Shown here piece after piece: positions 43,401 through 51,945 of a stretch of 64,000 nt of DNA. This DNA is from Lentzea californiensis (GTDB lineage Bacteria; Actinomycetota; Actinomycetes; Mycobacteriales; Pseudonocardiaceae): contig NZ_JANBBE010000003.1 in assembly GCF_024648825.1 (NCBI RefSeq), forward strand, positions 496,001 through 560,000, given 5' to 3'. Position 1 is the stretch's first letter. The number at the start of each line of letters is the position of its first letter. Both the position numbers and the translations under genes were made by a program. The notes below the pieces were generated by a model. The model did no database searches, was not told the DNA's origin, and saw only the letters and a program-made list of their open reading frames with translations.

Positions 43401-44847
43401 CGACCGAGTCGGCCTGCACGACAACTTCTTCGACCTGGGCGGTGACTCGATCGCCTGCCTCCAGGTGGTGGCACGGGCGCGTGCCGCGGGCTTCGGCCTC
43501 GCGGTCGCCGACCTGTTCACACACCAGACGGTCGCCGAACTGGCCGCCGTGACCACGACCGCCCCCGTGCTGGTCGAGGAGGGCCCGGTCACCGGACCGG
43601 TGCCGCTGACGCCCATCCAGCGGTGGTTCACCAAGGCCGCCATCGACGACCGGAACCACTGGAACTGGTCGGGGCTCTTCGAGCTCGAGCCGGACGTCGA
43701 CGCCGCCAGGCTCGCCGCCGCGCTCAACACCGTCGTGACCCACCACGACGCCCTGCGCACCCGCCTGCACCACGGGCCCGGCGGCTGGCAGCAGCACGTC
43801 GTCGAGCCGGGCGAGGCAGCGGCGTTCACGGTGGTCCGAGGCGACGTCCAGGAACACATGGACGCGCTGCAACGTTCGCTGGACCTCGCGAACGGTCCTC
43901 TCGTGGCCGCGGTCCTGTTCGACCGCGGCGAGGAACCGTCGTGGCTCGGCCTCGTCGTGCACCACCTGGTGGTCGACGGCGTGTCGTGGAACATCCTGCT
44001 GGAAGACCTCGACGCGGCCTACCAGGGCGAACCCCTCGGGGCGAAGACGACGTCGTTCCGGCGGTGGGCCGAGTCCGTCGTGACCTTCGCGGACAGCACC
44101 GAGGTCCGCGACGAGCTGCCGTACTGGCTGGAGCAGGCGGAGACCGCGTTCACGCTGCCGGTCGACGCCACGGGTGCCAACACCGAGGAGTCCGCCGCCG
44201 TCGAGGAGGTCACCGTCGGCGCCGCGGGGCTGCCGAACGCGAAAGTCCTCGACGTCGTCCTGGCCGCGCTGCTGCAGACGCTGGGGGAGTGGGCCGGCAC
44301 CGGCACCGTCGTCGTCGACCTCGAACACCACGGCCGCGAAAGCCTGGCACCGGGCACGGACCTGTCCCGCACGGTCGGCTGGTTCACCTCGGTGCACCCG
44401 GTGGTGCTCCGGCACGACGACCTGGGCGACGCCGCCGGAGTCGTCGCCGCGGCGAGCGAAAGCCTGAAAGCCGTGCCACGGCACGGAGTCGGCTACGGCG
44501 CGCTGCGCCACCTGACGGCCGAAGACCCGGAGGTGCTTCGCCTCCGTGCCGCACCAGACCGTCAGATCAACATCAACTTCACGGGCGGTTTGGACGCCGC
44601 CGTGAACGACGACGAGGTCAGGGGCCTCATCGTCGACGAACTACCGGGTGACCTGTGCGGCGAGAGCACCAGCCGCGGACTGCGTCCGTACGCGCTGCAC
44701 CTGGAGATCGAGCGCACCGACGAGGGAGAGCTCCTCGTCGAATGGCACCACAGCACCAACTTGCACCGCACCGAGACCGTGCGACGGGTCGCATCCCGCT
44801 TCCGGGAAGCCGCAGAGGCCCTGATCGCACACCTGAACCTGAAATAG
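33043..44847 (+). CDS. Three-module nonribosomal peptide synthetase, C-A-T-E / C-A-T / C-A-T-E, no thioesterase
   Basis: 3,934 residues from the GTG at 33043, with GGGGAGGGG (33027-33035) 7 nt upstream. It begins directly with a C domain (MYPLAPVQQGMLFH) suited to accept the D-configured chain from the first synthetase. The carrier serines are at 976, 2439 and 3469. The first two A domains share the pocket D-A-W-F-L-G-M-V-Y-K, close to surfactin Leu codes (DAWFLGNVVK, DAFMLGMVFK). The third reads D-T-F-L-V-G-A-M-T-K, which I cannot assign beyond a non-polar pocket. The first and third modules have E domains. The protein stops right after the last E domain, so neither a thioesterase nor a reductase or terminal C domain is present for release. 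It ends 12 nt before the oxygenase gene. Confidence 0.95.
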   Translation: MIEDMYPLAPVQQGMLFHVLEAQSDKGVYWAQGLYEFDGVLDLDAMRRSWELVVARHAVLRTGFVWEGVPEPLQVVMGDLQVPFQVHDWTTVTDQQAALDELLAHDRAQGFDLTRPPLMRVHVIVDGTSHHRMVWALYSGLCDGWSVPVVLEEVGATYDALCSGTTPELEPVRPYRDFIAWLGKRDRAEAEAFWRDYLAGFDAPTALPVDHSVRDHWAQGRRRAELPEALTTSIMDLARRRRVTPSTVIQAAWVLLLSAYSGDDEVVYGLTVSGRPADLPGVESMVGVFINTLPVRVKVAWERSFADWLGELQANQVAVQRYEFTALSDIKRWSDLPRGSGVFDSIVVFGNYPQALLSEEDEESDGDEDRFGALDSIEQVNYPIAFAVDLEDTLKIEAEFSTGAFDEATVDRLLDQLQAVLAAAVAGPDRPVREVTPAPVTGWGTGPAFDEPYAGLAERFRSAVTEFGDRQAVRDGDSVLTYAELGERVARVASGLRAAGVREETRVGLWFERSADLVVAILAVTRAGGTYVPLDPALPHGRLRDVQTAAGVELVVSRGDYALDGPRVVEFADLVTGPAEWPELVATPERLVYTMFTSGSTGVPKGVEVTEEGVVRVVLDPAVTAVPGDVVAHMAAVSFDASTWEIWTALLSGATLAVASANLAERLDVAKLFADHGVTLSFMTTGLFHQLADTDPGVFAGHRKVLAGGEAMSPLQARKVLDANPSVAIYNMYGPTESTVYASFHDMHTGRLGPSSVPIGTALRGLRFYVLDRWLQPTPVGVPGELYIGGTGLARGYAGRADLAAERFVADPYVPGARMYRTGDLVRWGADGAVDFVGRTDDQVKIRGFRVEPGEVEHVLVGHPDVANAAVIVNDKRLIAYVVSTTEPADLRRFLAERLPEFLVPSAIVPLGELPLNTNGKLDVRALPDPGAPESTSAYEPPSTDAERTLAEVWSQVLGVERVGVHDNFFELGGDSIVSLQIVSRSRAAGLRLEIADLFTHQTVHELAARAGTSEPSSADQGTVSGPVAFTPIQSWFLREDLPQRDHFNWSGMFELAQGTDADAMRAALGTVVAHHDALRLRLNGDTQENAPAETAELLTVLRTDLDGTALDEAVTAAMTTAQTSLSLTDGPLLRAVYVDRGDKPAWFGLTVHHYVVDAVSWNVLLEDLDTAYSAGALEPKTTSYQEWAAALEAFDPQDELPWWREVVQTATAVPTDLDGPNTEDSTESVRIALDADRTSVLLTQAHRAYRTQGHELLLAALLQVLGRWTDTGSAAIDLESHGREAIADGIELSRTVGWFTAIHPVGLHHDDLGDVAGVIKAVKEQLRAVPRRGVGYTVLRERDEQLQNALARPVVFNYLGGVDAAEDDAVGLFARELSEDLCGPAEGDGGLRSHVLGVEVVQAADRSLSVELQYSTNLHERSTIERLAEAYVAALAGIVDHCRSGAHGLTPSDVALASLDQSSLDALVARTPGLTDAYPLSPLQQGMLFHAVESPDSGVYWTQDVRELTGDLDVDAMRAAWQLVLDRHPALRTGFVWSGVREPLQVVVSDVEVPFEVHDWSDVTDPDAAVEQLLAEDRARGCDLATAPLLRVQVASGRGRHWILLAFHHLYADGWSIPLLWDEVTAAYQGESLPPVRPYRDFIAWLAQRDSAEAEEFWREYLAGFDSATPLPVDRAVREHWAQDRRELALPRDVTTALVALARDRRVTLSTVVQAAWAVLLSAYSGEDDVVFGLTVSGRPADLAGVESIVGLFINTLPVRVKVAWQRSFADWLGDLQENQVAVQRHEHTPLADIQRVATGGLFDSMLVFGNYPQGEAPEEGEEDPEELFASTDSVEQMHYPMILAVDLEATLKVEANFSTGAFDTSTVERLLGQLAEVLTAVARRPAAAVREVTPAPVTGWGLGPVLDEPFIGLAERFRLSAARFAGEVAVRDGDRELTYAELGERVARVASGLRAAGVREETRVGLWFERSADLVVAILAVTRAGGTYVPLDPALPHGRLRDVQTAAGVELVVSRGDYALDAPRLGVADLAGLAAEPEDRLVPSLPERLVYTMFTSGSTGVPKGVEVTEEGVVRVVLDPAVAAHPGDVVAHMAAVSFDASTWEIWTALLSGATLAVAPANLAERLDVATFYTTHGVTLSFMTTGLFHQLADTDPGVFSGHRKVLAGGEGMSPVQARKVVDANPSVAIYNMYGPTESTVYASFHDMHTGRLGPATVPIGDALRGLRFSVLDRWLQPTPVGVPGELYIGGIGLARGYAGRADLAAERFVPDPHVPGARMYRTGDLVRWGADGAVDFVGRTDDQVKIRGFRVEPGEVEHVLVGHPDVANAAVVVRELPQGKRLVAYVVGTAEPADLRAFLGERLPEFLVPSAIVPLDELPLNSNGKLDKRALPLPEAPESASHEAPGTDVERALAAVWSEVLGVDRVGVHDNYFQLGGDSIVSLKIVARAREAGLELKIADIFTHQTIQQIAAHTGVATTTAVTAKPLADLEPLRARVPDLVDAYPLSPMQQGMLFHVLEAPADTAVYWAQDVRELRGPLDVAAMREAWRTVVGRHPALRSAFVWEGVEEPLQVVVGGVDVPFEVLDWTSVADPGAALDDLLDADQRRGFDVTTAPLLRVYVADRGDRQWVVFTFHHLYLDGWSIPLVWDEVFAAYRGQSLPPVRPYRDYIAWLQEQPSADDFWREYLDGFTSPTALPVDRTTRVHWEQGRRHRELPESVALALEGLARRERVTISAVVQAAWALLLASHSGDDDVVFGLTVSGRPAELAGVESIVGLFINTLPVRIKVPGDRTPFDQWLRTVQDGQVAAQRFEHSPLVDIQRVAGVPRLFESIVAVQNLPGGFDDGDGDDDTDEFDSPALLEQGRYPLKLVVDVDGQLALLCEYSTGAFDDATVEALLDQLERILTTVAAVPGTSVREIALLDAAQRAEVLGWSSSESREMPAAHLAELFGRQVAAHPDRPALRGGTELTYAQLDRRAAGVAEWLRANGVRAGTRVGLHLDRGPELIIAMLGVIGAGGSYVPLDPAQGTARLAQMIGTAGVGLVVTAGEWPLDIPRVRVLDANVLDLPEAKGSLPVAGGLDSELYVLFTSGSTGVPKGVSLTHEGVARVCTDPAVRVEPGDVVSHLAGIGFDTGAFEIWLALLNGATLVVGPADLAERMDVGKFLRENGITASLLTTGLFHQLVETSPDVLDGLRLLVVGGDALQAQHARTARERRPDLRIVNAYGPTETTMTCTIHTLDDIGAQVPIGRPFAGMRAYVLDPWLQVVPAGVAGELFVGGPGVARGYVGRADLTAERFVPDPAGSGDRLYRTGDRARWRSGGTLEFLGRADEQVKIRGFRVEPGEVEALLGTHDDVRAAAVVATSSGTGKRLVAYVVTSAGTAELRTFLRERLPDYLVPSAFVELDALPLTPNGKLDRRALPEPAAPESDGAYVAPRTDAERALAGIWAKLLGADRVGLHDNFFDLGGDSIACLQVVARARAAGFGLAVADLFTHQTVAELAAVTTTAPVLVEEGPVTGPVPLTPIQRWFTKAAIDDRNHWNWSGLFELEPDVDAARLAAALNTVVTHHDALRTRLHHGPGGWQQHVVEPGEAAAFTVVRGDVQEHMDALQRSLDLANGPLVAAVLFDRGEEPSWLGLVVHHLVVDGVSWNILLEDLDAAYQGEPLGAKTTSFRRWAESVVTFADSTEVRDELPYWLEQAETAFTLPVDATGANTEESAAVEEVTVGAAGLPNAKVLDVVLAALLQTLGEWAGTGTVVVDLEHHGRESLAPGTDLSRTVGWFTSVHPVVLRHDDLGDAAGVVAAASESLKAVPRHGVGYGALRHLTAEDPEVLRLRAAPDRQININFTGGLDAAVNDDEVRGLIVDELPGDLCGESTSRGLRPYALHLEIERTDEGELLVEWHHSTNLHRTETVRRVASRFREAAEALIAHLNLK
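37471..40545 (+). other. NRPS module 9: C - A(Leu-like) - T
   Basis: Residues 1477-2501. The C domain has a canonical FHHLYADG (first His at 1609). The A domain pocket is identical to module 8. Carrier Ser2439 is in GGDSIVSL, preceded by DNYFQLGG. There is no E domain: the next C domain follows about 55-60 residues after the carrier domain. The residue should therefore stay L. Confidence 0.88.
40546..44844 (+). other. NRPS module 10: C - A(unassigned) - T - E (terminal)
   Basis: Residues 2502-3934. The C domain has a canonical FHHLYLDG (first His at 2635). The A domain has FDTGAFEIW, SLLTTGLF, LVVGGDAL and AYGPTETTMT, giving a pocket unlike any code I know. Carrier Ser3469 is in GGDSIACL. 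The terminal E domain has HHLVVDG at 3640-3646 and LEHHGRES in place of LESHGRE. Nothing follows it. Confidence 0.85.
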
Positions 44848-44859
44848 AGGGAGCAGTCC

Positions 44860-45870
44860 GTGTCCACGCCGAAACGGATCTACAACCTGTCGTCAGAAGA
44901 GGCCGCCGAGGCCGAGAACCTGACGCTGCGCATTGCCAAGGAGTACTCGGGCCCGGCGGACGAGCAGTTGTTGCGCGACCTGCCGCTGCTCGCCGCCGAG
45001 CTGCCCGTGGGCCAGCGCCGCTTCCTGCGCGACTTCGCGCTGGAGGACGAGCTGGGCTACGCGGTGGTCCGCGGTCACAACATCGACGACGCGCGCATCG
45101 GCCCAACGCCGCAGCACTGGCGGGGCCGGCCCACGCCGACCCCGGAGTTCGCCGAGGAGGTCCTCCTGCTGCTGCACGGCTCCCTGCTCGGTGAGCCGTT
45201 CGGCTGGAAGACCCAGCAGGACGCCCGGCTCGTGCACGACATCTTCCCCATCCAGGGGTTCGAGACCGAGCAGATGGGGATCGGCAGCACCGACACGCTC
45301 ACGCTGCACACCGAGGACGCGTTCCACCCGTGGCGCGCCGACTACCTGCTGCTGGAGTGCCTGCGCAACCCCGACGAGGTCGCGACGATCGTGTCCGAGC
45401 CCGACCTGCGGTCGCTCGACGCCAAGCACCTCCAGCTGCTGCACGAGCCGAACTTCCTGATCCGGCCCGACGACTCGCACCTGGCCAAGCACAACGAGAC
45501 CAAGGGCGTCGATGCCGAGTTCTCGGAGATCGCCGAGATGAAGGCCGACGACAACCGCGTCGCCGTCCTTTATGGATCGCGCGAGCACCCGTACATCCGC
45601 ATCGACCCGTACTTCATGGAGACCCCCACGGACCCCGCCGCACGCGAGGCACTGCAGGCGGTCAGCGACCTCCTGGAGGCGTCGTGCCTGGACGTCGCAC
45701 TGACGCCGGGTGACGTCCTGATCATCAACAACCACCGCCTCGCGCACGGCAGGCAGGCGTTCCAGGCCCGTTACGACGGCACGGACCGCTGGCTCAAGCG
45801 GGTCAGCATCACGACCGACCTGCGCAAGTCCCACGAGCGGCGCGCCTCGGCGACCGCCCGCCTCATCTGA
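44860..45870 (+). CDS. VioC-family Fe(II)/2-oxoglutarate oxygenase, first of two
   Basis: 336 residues from the GTG at 44860, 12 nt after the synthetase stop, with AGAGGGAGC as ribosome site. The protein matches the clavaminate-synthase-like family that includes VioC (arginine 3-hydroxylase of viomycin). It shares GxTPxHWR, FGWxTQQD, HTEDAF.P.RADY, FLIRPDDSHL and RYDGTDRWLKR. The iron ligands are H150 and E152 (HTE) and H296 (RLAHG); the arginine of RYDGTDRW probably binds 2-oxoglutarate. VioC has Asp-Gly-Asp in its LRVDGDF segment, recalled as guanidine-binding; this protein has IRIDPYFME, keeping only the first Asp. It probably hydroxylates a free or carrier-bound amino acid of this peptide. 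The substrate is uncertain, and it is clearly divergent from the second copy. Confidence 0.82.
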   Translation: MSTPKRIYNLSSEEAAEAENLTLRIAKEYSGPADEQLLRDLPLLAAELPVGQRRFLRDFALEDELGYAVVRGHNIDDARIGPTPQHWRGRPTPTPEFAEEVLLLLHGSLLGEPFGWKTQQDARLVHDIFPIQGFETEQMGIGSTDTLTLHTEDAFHPWRADYLLLECLRNPDEVATIVSEPDLRSLDAKHLQLLHEPNFLIRPDDSHLAKHNETKGVDAEFSEIAEMKADDNRVAVLYGSREHPYIRIDPYFMETPTDPAAREALQAVSDLLEASCLDVALTPGDVLIINNHRLAHGRQAFQARYDGTDRWLKRVSITTDLRKSHERRASATARLI

Positions 45871-45884
45871 CGGATACGGAAGTC

Positions 45885-47727
45885 ATGCCGAACCCGCTCC
45901 ACAGCCTCCCGCCCACCGCCAAGGGCATCCTCGCCGTCCTGCGGGTCCTGCCACGGGTCAGCCGGCCGCGCACGGTGCTCCTGGCGGGCGGCGTGGTGGT
46001 GGGCGCGGTCCTGCCCATCGGGATCGCCGTCCTCACCGGTCTGCTGATCGGTGCCATCCCCGACGCCGCGCGCGACGGTGCGGACTCGGCCGCCACCGGC
46101 CGGGTGGGCACCCTGCTGGTCGCGGTCGCGGTCGCGATCCTCCTCGAGCGCCTGACGTCCCCGCTGCTGCGGGCGGCGGTGTCCACGCTCGGCCGCGACC
46201 TCGACCGGTACCTGCAGGAGATCGTCCTCACCGCGCTGGGCAAGCCCAGGGGCATCGCTCACCTCGAGGACTCCGACGTGCTCGACGAGGTCCGCATCGT
46301 GCGAGGTCTCGGCATGAGCGCGCACCGTCCGGGCCAGACCGTCGAGGCGCTGCCCGAGGTGCTCACGTCGTGGTTGCGGGCCATCGGCTCGGCGGCCGTG
46401 CTCACCTGGTTCCACTGGTGGCTCGGCCTGGCGTGGCTGGTGATCTGGCCGATCATCGTCTACCGGATGCAGCGCGACTACCTGCGCGTCGGCGAGGAGG
46501 GGTTCGGACAGAGCGCCCAGCTCCGCCAGGCCGAGTACGCCAGGGACCTCGCGCTCGATCCGGGCCCGGCCAAGGAGGTGCGCCTCTGGGGCGCCCTCGA
46601 CTGGCTCGTCACGCGGTTCGACACGTTGTGGCAGGCGGGGATCGGCCCGATCCGCAAGGCGCGCCGCCCGCGTCCGGGCATGGTGATCGGCTCCGCGTCC
46701 GTGATCCTGGTGATCAACGTGCTGTCCTACGGCCTGCTGGCCTACGCGGCGGTGCAGGGCGACCTGACGCTCGCCGCCCTGGCCGTGTTCGTGGAGGCAC
46801 TGGCCAACGCCAACGAGTACGCGGTCGGCGACGAGCACCTGTACCTGTCCAACGCCGCCGTCACCGTGCCGAAGCTCCTCTCGCTGGAGAAGCGGCTCGC
46901 CGACGGCGCGCCACCGCAGACCGGGCTTCCGGTCGGTGCGGACGTGCCCTCGCGGGAGATCCGCTACGAAGGGGTGTCGTTCCGATATCCCAGCGGCGAA
47001 CGCGACGTCCTGGCAGGACTGGACCTGGTGATCCCCGCCGGGCAGTCGCTGGCGATCGTCGGTGACAACGGCGCGGGCAAGACGTCGCTCGTGAAGCTGC
47101 TCGCCGGTTTCTACGAACCCACCGGCGGCAAGATCAGCGTCGACGGCGCGGACCTCGCGAGCCTCGACCCCGGGGAGTGGCGCAGGCGGGTGGCGGTGCT
47201 GTTCCAGGACTTCACCCGCTACCACCTGCCGGTGCGCGACAACATCGGACTCGGTGCCGTCGAGCACGCCGGTGACGAGGACATGCTGCGCCGCGCCGCC
47301 GAACGGGCCGGGATCGGCGACCTGATCGAGTCGTTGCCGAACGGCTGGGACACGGTCCTGTCGCAGACCTACACCGAGGGCGTCGACCTGTCCGGCGGGC
47401 AGTGGCAGCGCGTCGCACTCGCCCGCGCGATGTTCGCCGTCGAGGCGGGCGCCAAGGTCCTCGTGCTCGACGAGCCCGCGGCGGCACTCGACGTGCGGGC
47501 GGAAGCCGAGCTGTACGAACGGTTCCTGGACCTCACCCAGGGGCTCACCACGATCATCATCTCGCACCGCTTCTCCACCGTGCGGCGCGCGGACCGGATC
47601 GTGGTCGTGTCCGACGGCCGTGTCATCGAGGCCGGCGGCCACGACGAGCTGATCGATCGCGACGGCCGTTACGCCCACCTGTTCCGCCTGCAGGCGGAGC
47701 GCTTCCAGCCGACGGGAGGAGGCACCG

Positions 47728-47735
<8 letters not shown>
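45885..47735 (+). CDS. ABC exporter subunit (TMD-NBD), first of a pair
   Basis: 616 residues from the ATG at 45885. The N-terminal half has hydrophobic segments of an ABC exporter membrane domain. The C-terminal half has Walker A GDNGAGKT at 393-400, the signature LSGGQ at 502-506, Walker B VLVLDEP and the H-loop IIISHRFSTVRR. It overlaps the next ABC gene by 8 nt, so the two are probably translated together and form a heterodimer. In this position it most likely exports the finished peptide, which would also serve self-protection. All ATPase motifs look intact. Confidence 0.88.
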
Positions 47736-49512
<1,777 letters not shown>

Positions 49513-49526
49513 AAGGAGTCGCCCTT

Positions 49527-50645
49527 ATGAAGTTCGAACCAGCGCCACTCGAGGACTGGATGCGTCTCTACTACTTCGCGGTGGACGACGACATCGGCAG
49601 CAGCGGGGTCGAGGACTACTCGCTCGCGGAGCTGCGCGCGTTGCTCGGCATCGGGAGCGACGAGCTCGACGCCGTCGTGTTCCGCGACAGCACGTCGTTC
49701 GGCAGTGAGGAAGTGCGCACCGCGATCGCCGCGCAATGGGGGACCGGTGACCCCGACAAGGTCATGGTCACGCACGGCGGCAGCGAGGCGATCTACCTCG
49801 TGCTGAGCACATTGCTCGAACCGAGCGACGCCATCGTCGTCACCGAGCCGACCTATCACACGCACACGTCGATCGCCCGGTCCATGGGGTGCGAGCTGCG
49901 CGTGTGGCCGTTGCGCCCGGAGAACGGCTTCCGCCCGGACCTGGACGACCTGCGCGCGGTCGTCGACGGCGCCAAGGCCGTCGTCGTGAACTTCCCGCAC
50001 AACCCGACCGGCGCGTCGCTCACCCCGGAGCAGCGCGACGAGTTCGTCGCCATCTGCGCGGAGGCGGGCGCGTACCTGGTGTGGGACCAGGCCTTCCGCG
50101 AGATGGTCATCGAGGGCGAGCCGCTCGTCGACCCGGTGCACGACTACGACAAGGCCATCTCCATCGGCACGCTGTCGAAGGGCTACGGCCTGCCGGGTCT
50201 GCGCGTCGGCTGGGCGATCGGGCCCGAGGACGTCCTGCGCGGCACCCTCGACCTGCGCGACCGCATGACGTTGCACCTTTCGCCGTTGGTCGAGCTGCTC
50301 GCCACCCGCGTCGCCCGCAACGCCGGCCTGCTGGTCGGCCCGCGCATGGAGCAGGCCCGCCGCAACCTGGGCCTGCTGCGCCAGTGGGCCGCCGACCACC
50401 CCGACCTGATCGACCTGCCGGAACCGATGGGCAGCGCCAGCACTTTCCCGCAGCTGCTCGGCCACACCGACACCACCGGCTTCTGCCACGACCTGGCCAG
50501 GGAGCACCGCACGCTCCTCGTCCCCGGGTCGTGCTTCGGGGACCCGACCCGTGTCCGGCTGGGTTACGGCGGCCCCACCGCCTCGTTCACCCGAGGCCTC
50601 GAAACGCTCGCACTCGCAGGGGAGAAGGCCCGTGTTCAGAATTGA
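49527..50645 (+). CDS. VioD-like capreomycidine synthase (PLP-dependent)
   Basis: 372 residues from the ATG at 49527, with GAAAGGAG at 49511-49518. It resembles VioD along its length: APLEDWMRLYYF, DIGSSGVEDYSLAELRAL, MVTHGGSEAIYL, WPLRPENGFRPDLDDLRAV, NFPHNPTGA and SIGTLSKGYGLPGLRVGW. K218 (LSKGYG) is the predicted PLP lysine. VioD converts (3S)-hydroxyarginine to (2S,3R)-capreomycidine by dehydration and intramolecular cyclisation. The next gene, which it overlaps by 14 nt, is a VioC-like arginine hydroxylase, the enzyme that would supply its substrate. Streptothricin clusters have a homologous pair (OrfP/OrfR). The family call is strong; capreomycidine as product is an inference from homology. 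Confidence 0.88.
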   Translation: MKFEPAPLEDWMRLYYFAVDDDIGSSGVEDYSLAELRALLGIGSDELDAVVFRDSTSFGSEEVRTAIAAQWGTGDPDKVMVTHGGSEAIYLVLSTLLEPSDAIVVTEPTYHTHTSIARSMGCELRVWPLRPENGFRPDLDDLRAVVDGAKAVVVNFPHNPTGASLTPEQRDEFVAICAEAGAYLVWDQAFREMVIEGEPLVDPVHDYDKAISIGTLSKGYGLPGLRVGWAIGPEDVLRGTLDLRDRMTLHLSPLVELLATRVARNAGLLVGPRMEQARRNLGLLRQWAADHPDLIDLPEPMGSASTFPQLLGHTDTTGFCHDLAREHRTLLVPGSCFGDPTRVRLGYGGPTASFTRGLETLALAGEKARVQN

Positions 50646-51660
50646 CCTGTCCGCATCCGACATCGCCGAGGCCGGCGCACTCGTGGCCTCGCTGGCCGAG
50701 CGCTACCGCACCGTCGAGGACCCCGCGTTCGTGCGCGAGGCCACGATCATCGCCCACGAACTGCCGCGCGCCCTGCGTGCCGGCCTGCTGGAGTTCCGCC
50801 TCACCGAGCCCCACCCGTTGTGCGTGATCGGCGGTTACCCGATCGACGACGAGCGCATCGGGCTCACGCCGGCGCACTGGAAGGACTGCGGCGGCGAGGG
50901 CAGGCCGACCCTGGCGGAGGACCTGTTCTTCTACCTCTGCGCGTCGCTGCTGGGCGACCCGATCGCGTGGTCCACCCAGCAGGACGGCCGGCTGCTGCAC
51001 GACGTGTTCCCCATCAAGGAACACCAGTACGAGCAGCTCGGCTCGGGCAGCGAGGAGCTGCTCACGTGGCACATCGAGGACGCGTTCCACCCGATGCGCA
51101 CGGACTACGTGGGCCTCATGTGCCTGCGCAACCCCGACGGCGTCAACACCACGTACGGCTCGCTGGAAGGCATCGACCTGCCGGCCGACGTGGTCGAGGT
51201 GCTGCGCCAGGAGCGCTTCCCGATCCGCCCGGACCGCTCGCACCTCGCCGAGAACCGCCAGAACGACGGCGACGAGCAGCTGCGCCGCCTGCGCGACCGC
51301 AGCTACGAGTGGATCACCGGCCTGGACGCGAACCCGGAGCCCATCGCGGTGCTGTTCGGCCCGCAGGAGAACCCGTACCTGCGCCTCGACCCGTACTTCA
51401 TGGAGGTCCCGGCCTCCGACCCCGAGGCGGCCGCCGCGCTGGACACGATCGTCAAGGCGATCGACGCGAACATCGCGGGCTACGCCCTGAAGCCCGGCGA
51501 GGTCCTGTTCCTCGACAACTACCGCGGCACGCACGGCCGTGAGCCGTTCACGGCCCGTTTCGACGGCACCGACCGCTGGCTGACCCGTCTGAACATCGCC
51601 CGCGACCTCCGCAAGTCGCGTGCCCACCGCCGCAGTGCCGACGACCGCACCATCTACTAG
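50632..51660 (+). CDS. VioC-like arginine 3-hydroxylase (Fe(II)/2-oxoglutarate)
   Basis: 342 residues from the GTG at 50632, with GGGGAGAAGG just upstream. An in-frame start 81 nt earlier would lie deep in the previous gene and lacks a ribosome site. It is close to VioC: VIAHELPR, STQQDGRLLHDVFPIK, HIEDAFHP, DYVGLMCLRNPDGV, ERFPIRPDRSHL and RFDGTDRWLTRLN. The iron ligands are H147, E149 and H301. The neighbouring VioD homologue suggests it makes 3-hydroxyarginine. As in the first oxygenase, the VioC VDGDF segment is LDPYFME here, so one acidic residue thought to hold the guanidine is changed. Arginine remains the best guess, but a related basic substrate is possible. Confidence 0.85.
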   Translation: MFRIDLSASDIAEAGALVASLAERYRTVEDPAFVREATIIAHELPRALRAGLLEFRLTEPHPLCVIGGYPIDDERIGLTPAHWKDCGGEGRPTLAEDLFFYLCASLLGDPIAWSTQQDGRLLHDVFPIKEHQYEQLGSGSEELLTWHIEDAFHPMRTDYVGLMCLRNPDGVNTTYGSLEGIDLPADVVEVLRQERFPIRPDRSHLAENRQNDGDEQLRRLRDRSYEWITGLDANPEPIAVLFGPQENPYLRLDPYFMEVPASDPEAAAALDTIVKAIDANIAGYALKPGEVLFLDNYRGTHGREPFTARFDGTDRWLTRLNIARDLRKSRAHRRSADDRTIY

Positions 51661-51673
51661 TCAGGAAAATCCC

Positions 51674-51904
51674 ATGCGCACGAGCCCTTTCGACGATGAG
51701 GACGGCCGCTTCTTCGTGGTCGTCAACGACGAGGGCCAGCACGCCCTCTGGCCGGCCACGCTGGCCACCGTTCCCGACGGCTGGACCGTCGCCCACGGCG
51801 AGGACACCAGGCAGGCCTGCCTCGACTACGTGAACCAGCACTGGACGGACATGCGGCCGCGCAGCGTCCGGGACCAGCTGGACCGGCAGGCCGCCGGGAG
51901 GTGA
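51674..51904 (+). CDS. MbtH-like NRPS helper protein
   Basis: 76 residues from the ATG at 51674, with AGGAAA just upstream. It has the MbtH family core: FDDEDGRFFVVVNDEGQHALWP, VPDGWTV and the closing DMRPRS segment, with conserved Trp residues. MbtH proteins bind A domains and are often needed for their folding and activity. With ten A domains and only one MbtH gene here, this protein probably serves all of them. It is the last gene of the operon: a strong hairpin begins 7 nt after the stop. Confidence 0.93.
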   Translation: MRTSPFDDEDGRFFVVVNDEGQHALWPATLATVPDGWTVAHGEDTRQACLDYVNQHWTDMRPRSVRDQLDRQAAGR

Positions 51905-51910
51905 CGGGAC

Positions 51911-51945
51911 GGCGCGGCCTCGCCGGACTCCGGTGAGGCCGCGCC
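51911..51945 (+). terminator. Strong intrinsic-type hairpin ending the NRPS operon
   Basis: A 16-bp GC-rich stem (51911-51926 with 51930-51945) contains one G-U pair and a 3-nt ACT loop. It starts 7 nt after the MbtH stop. No clear U-tract follows, as is common in actinomycetes. It marks the likely end of the NRPS transcript. Confidence 0.75.

Noticed and set aside
49527..51660. Enduracididine pathway or a standard viomycin, capreomycin or streptothricin cluster
   Set aside because: No MppP/MppR-type genes, no tuberactinomycin NRPS or diaminopropionate genes and no streptolidine-sugar genes; only the VioC/VioD-like pair is shared.
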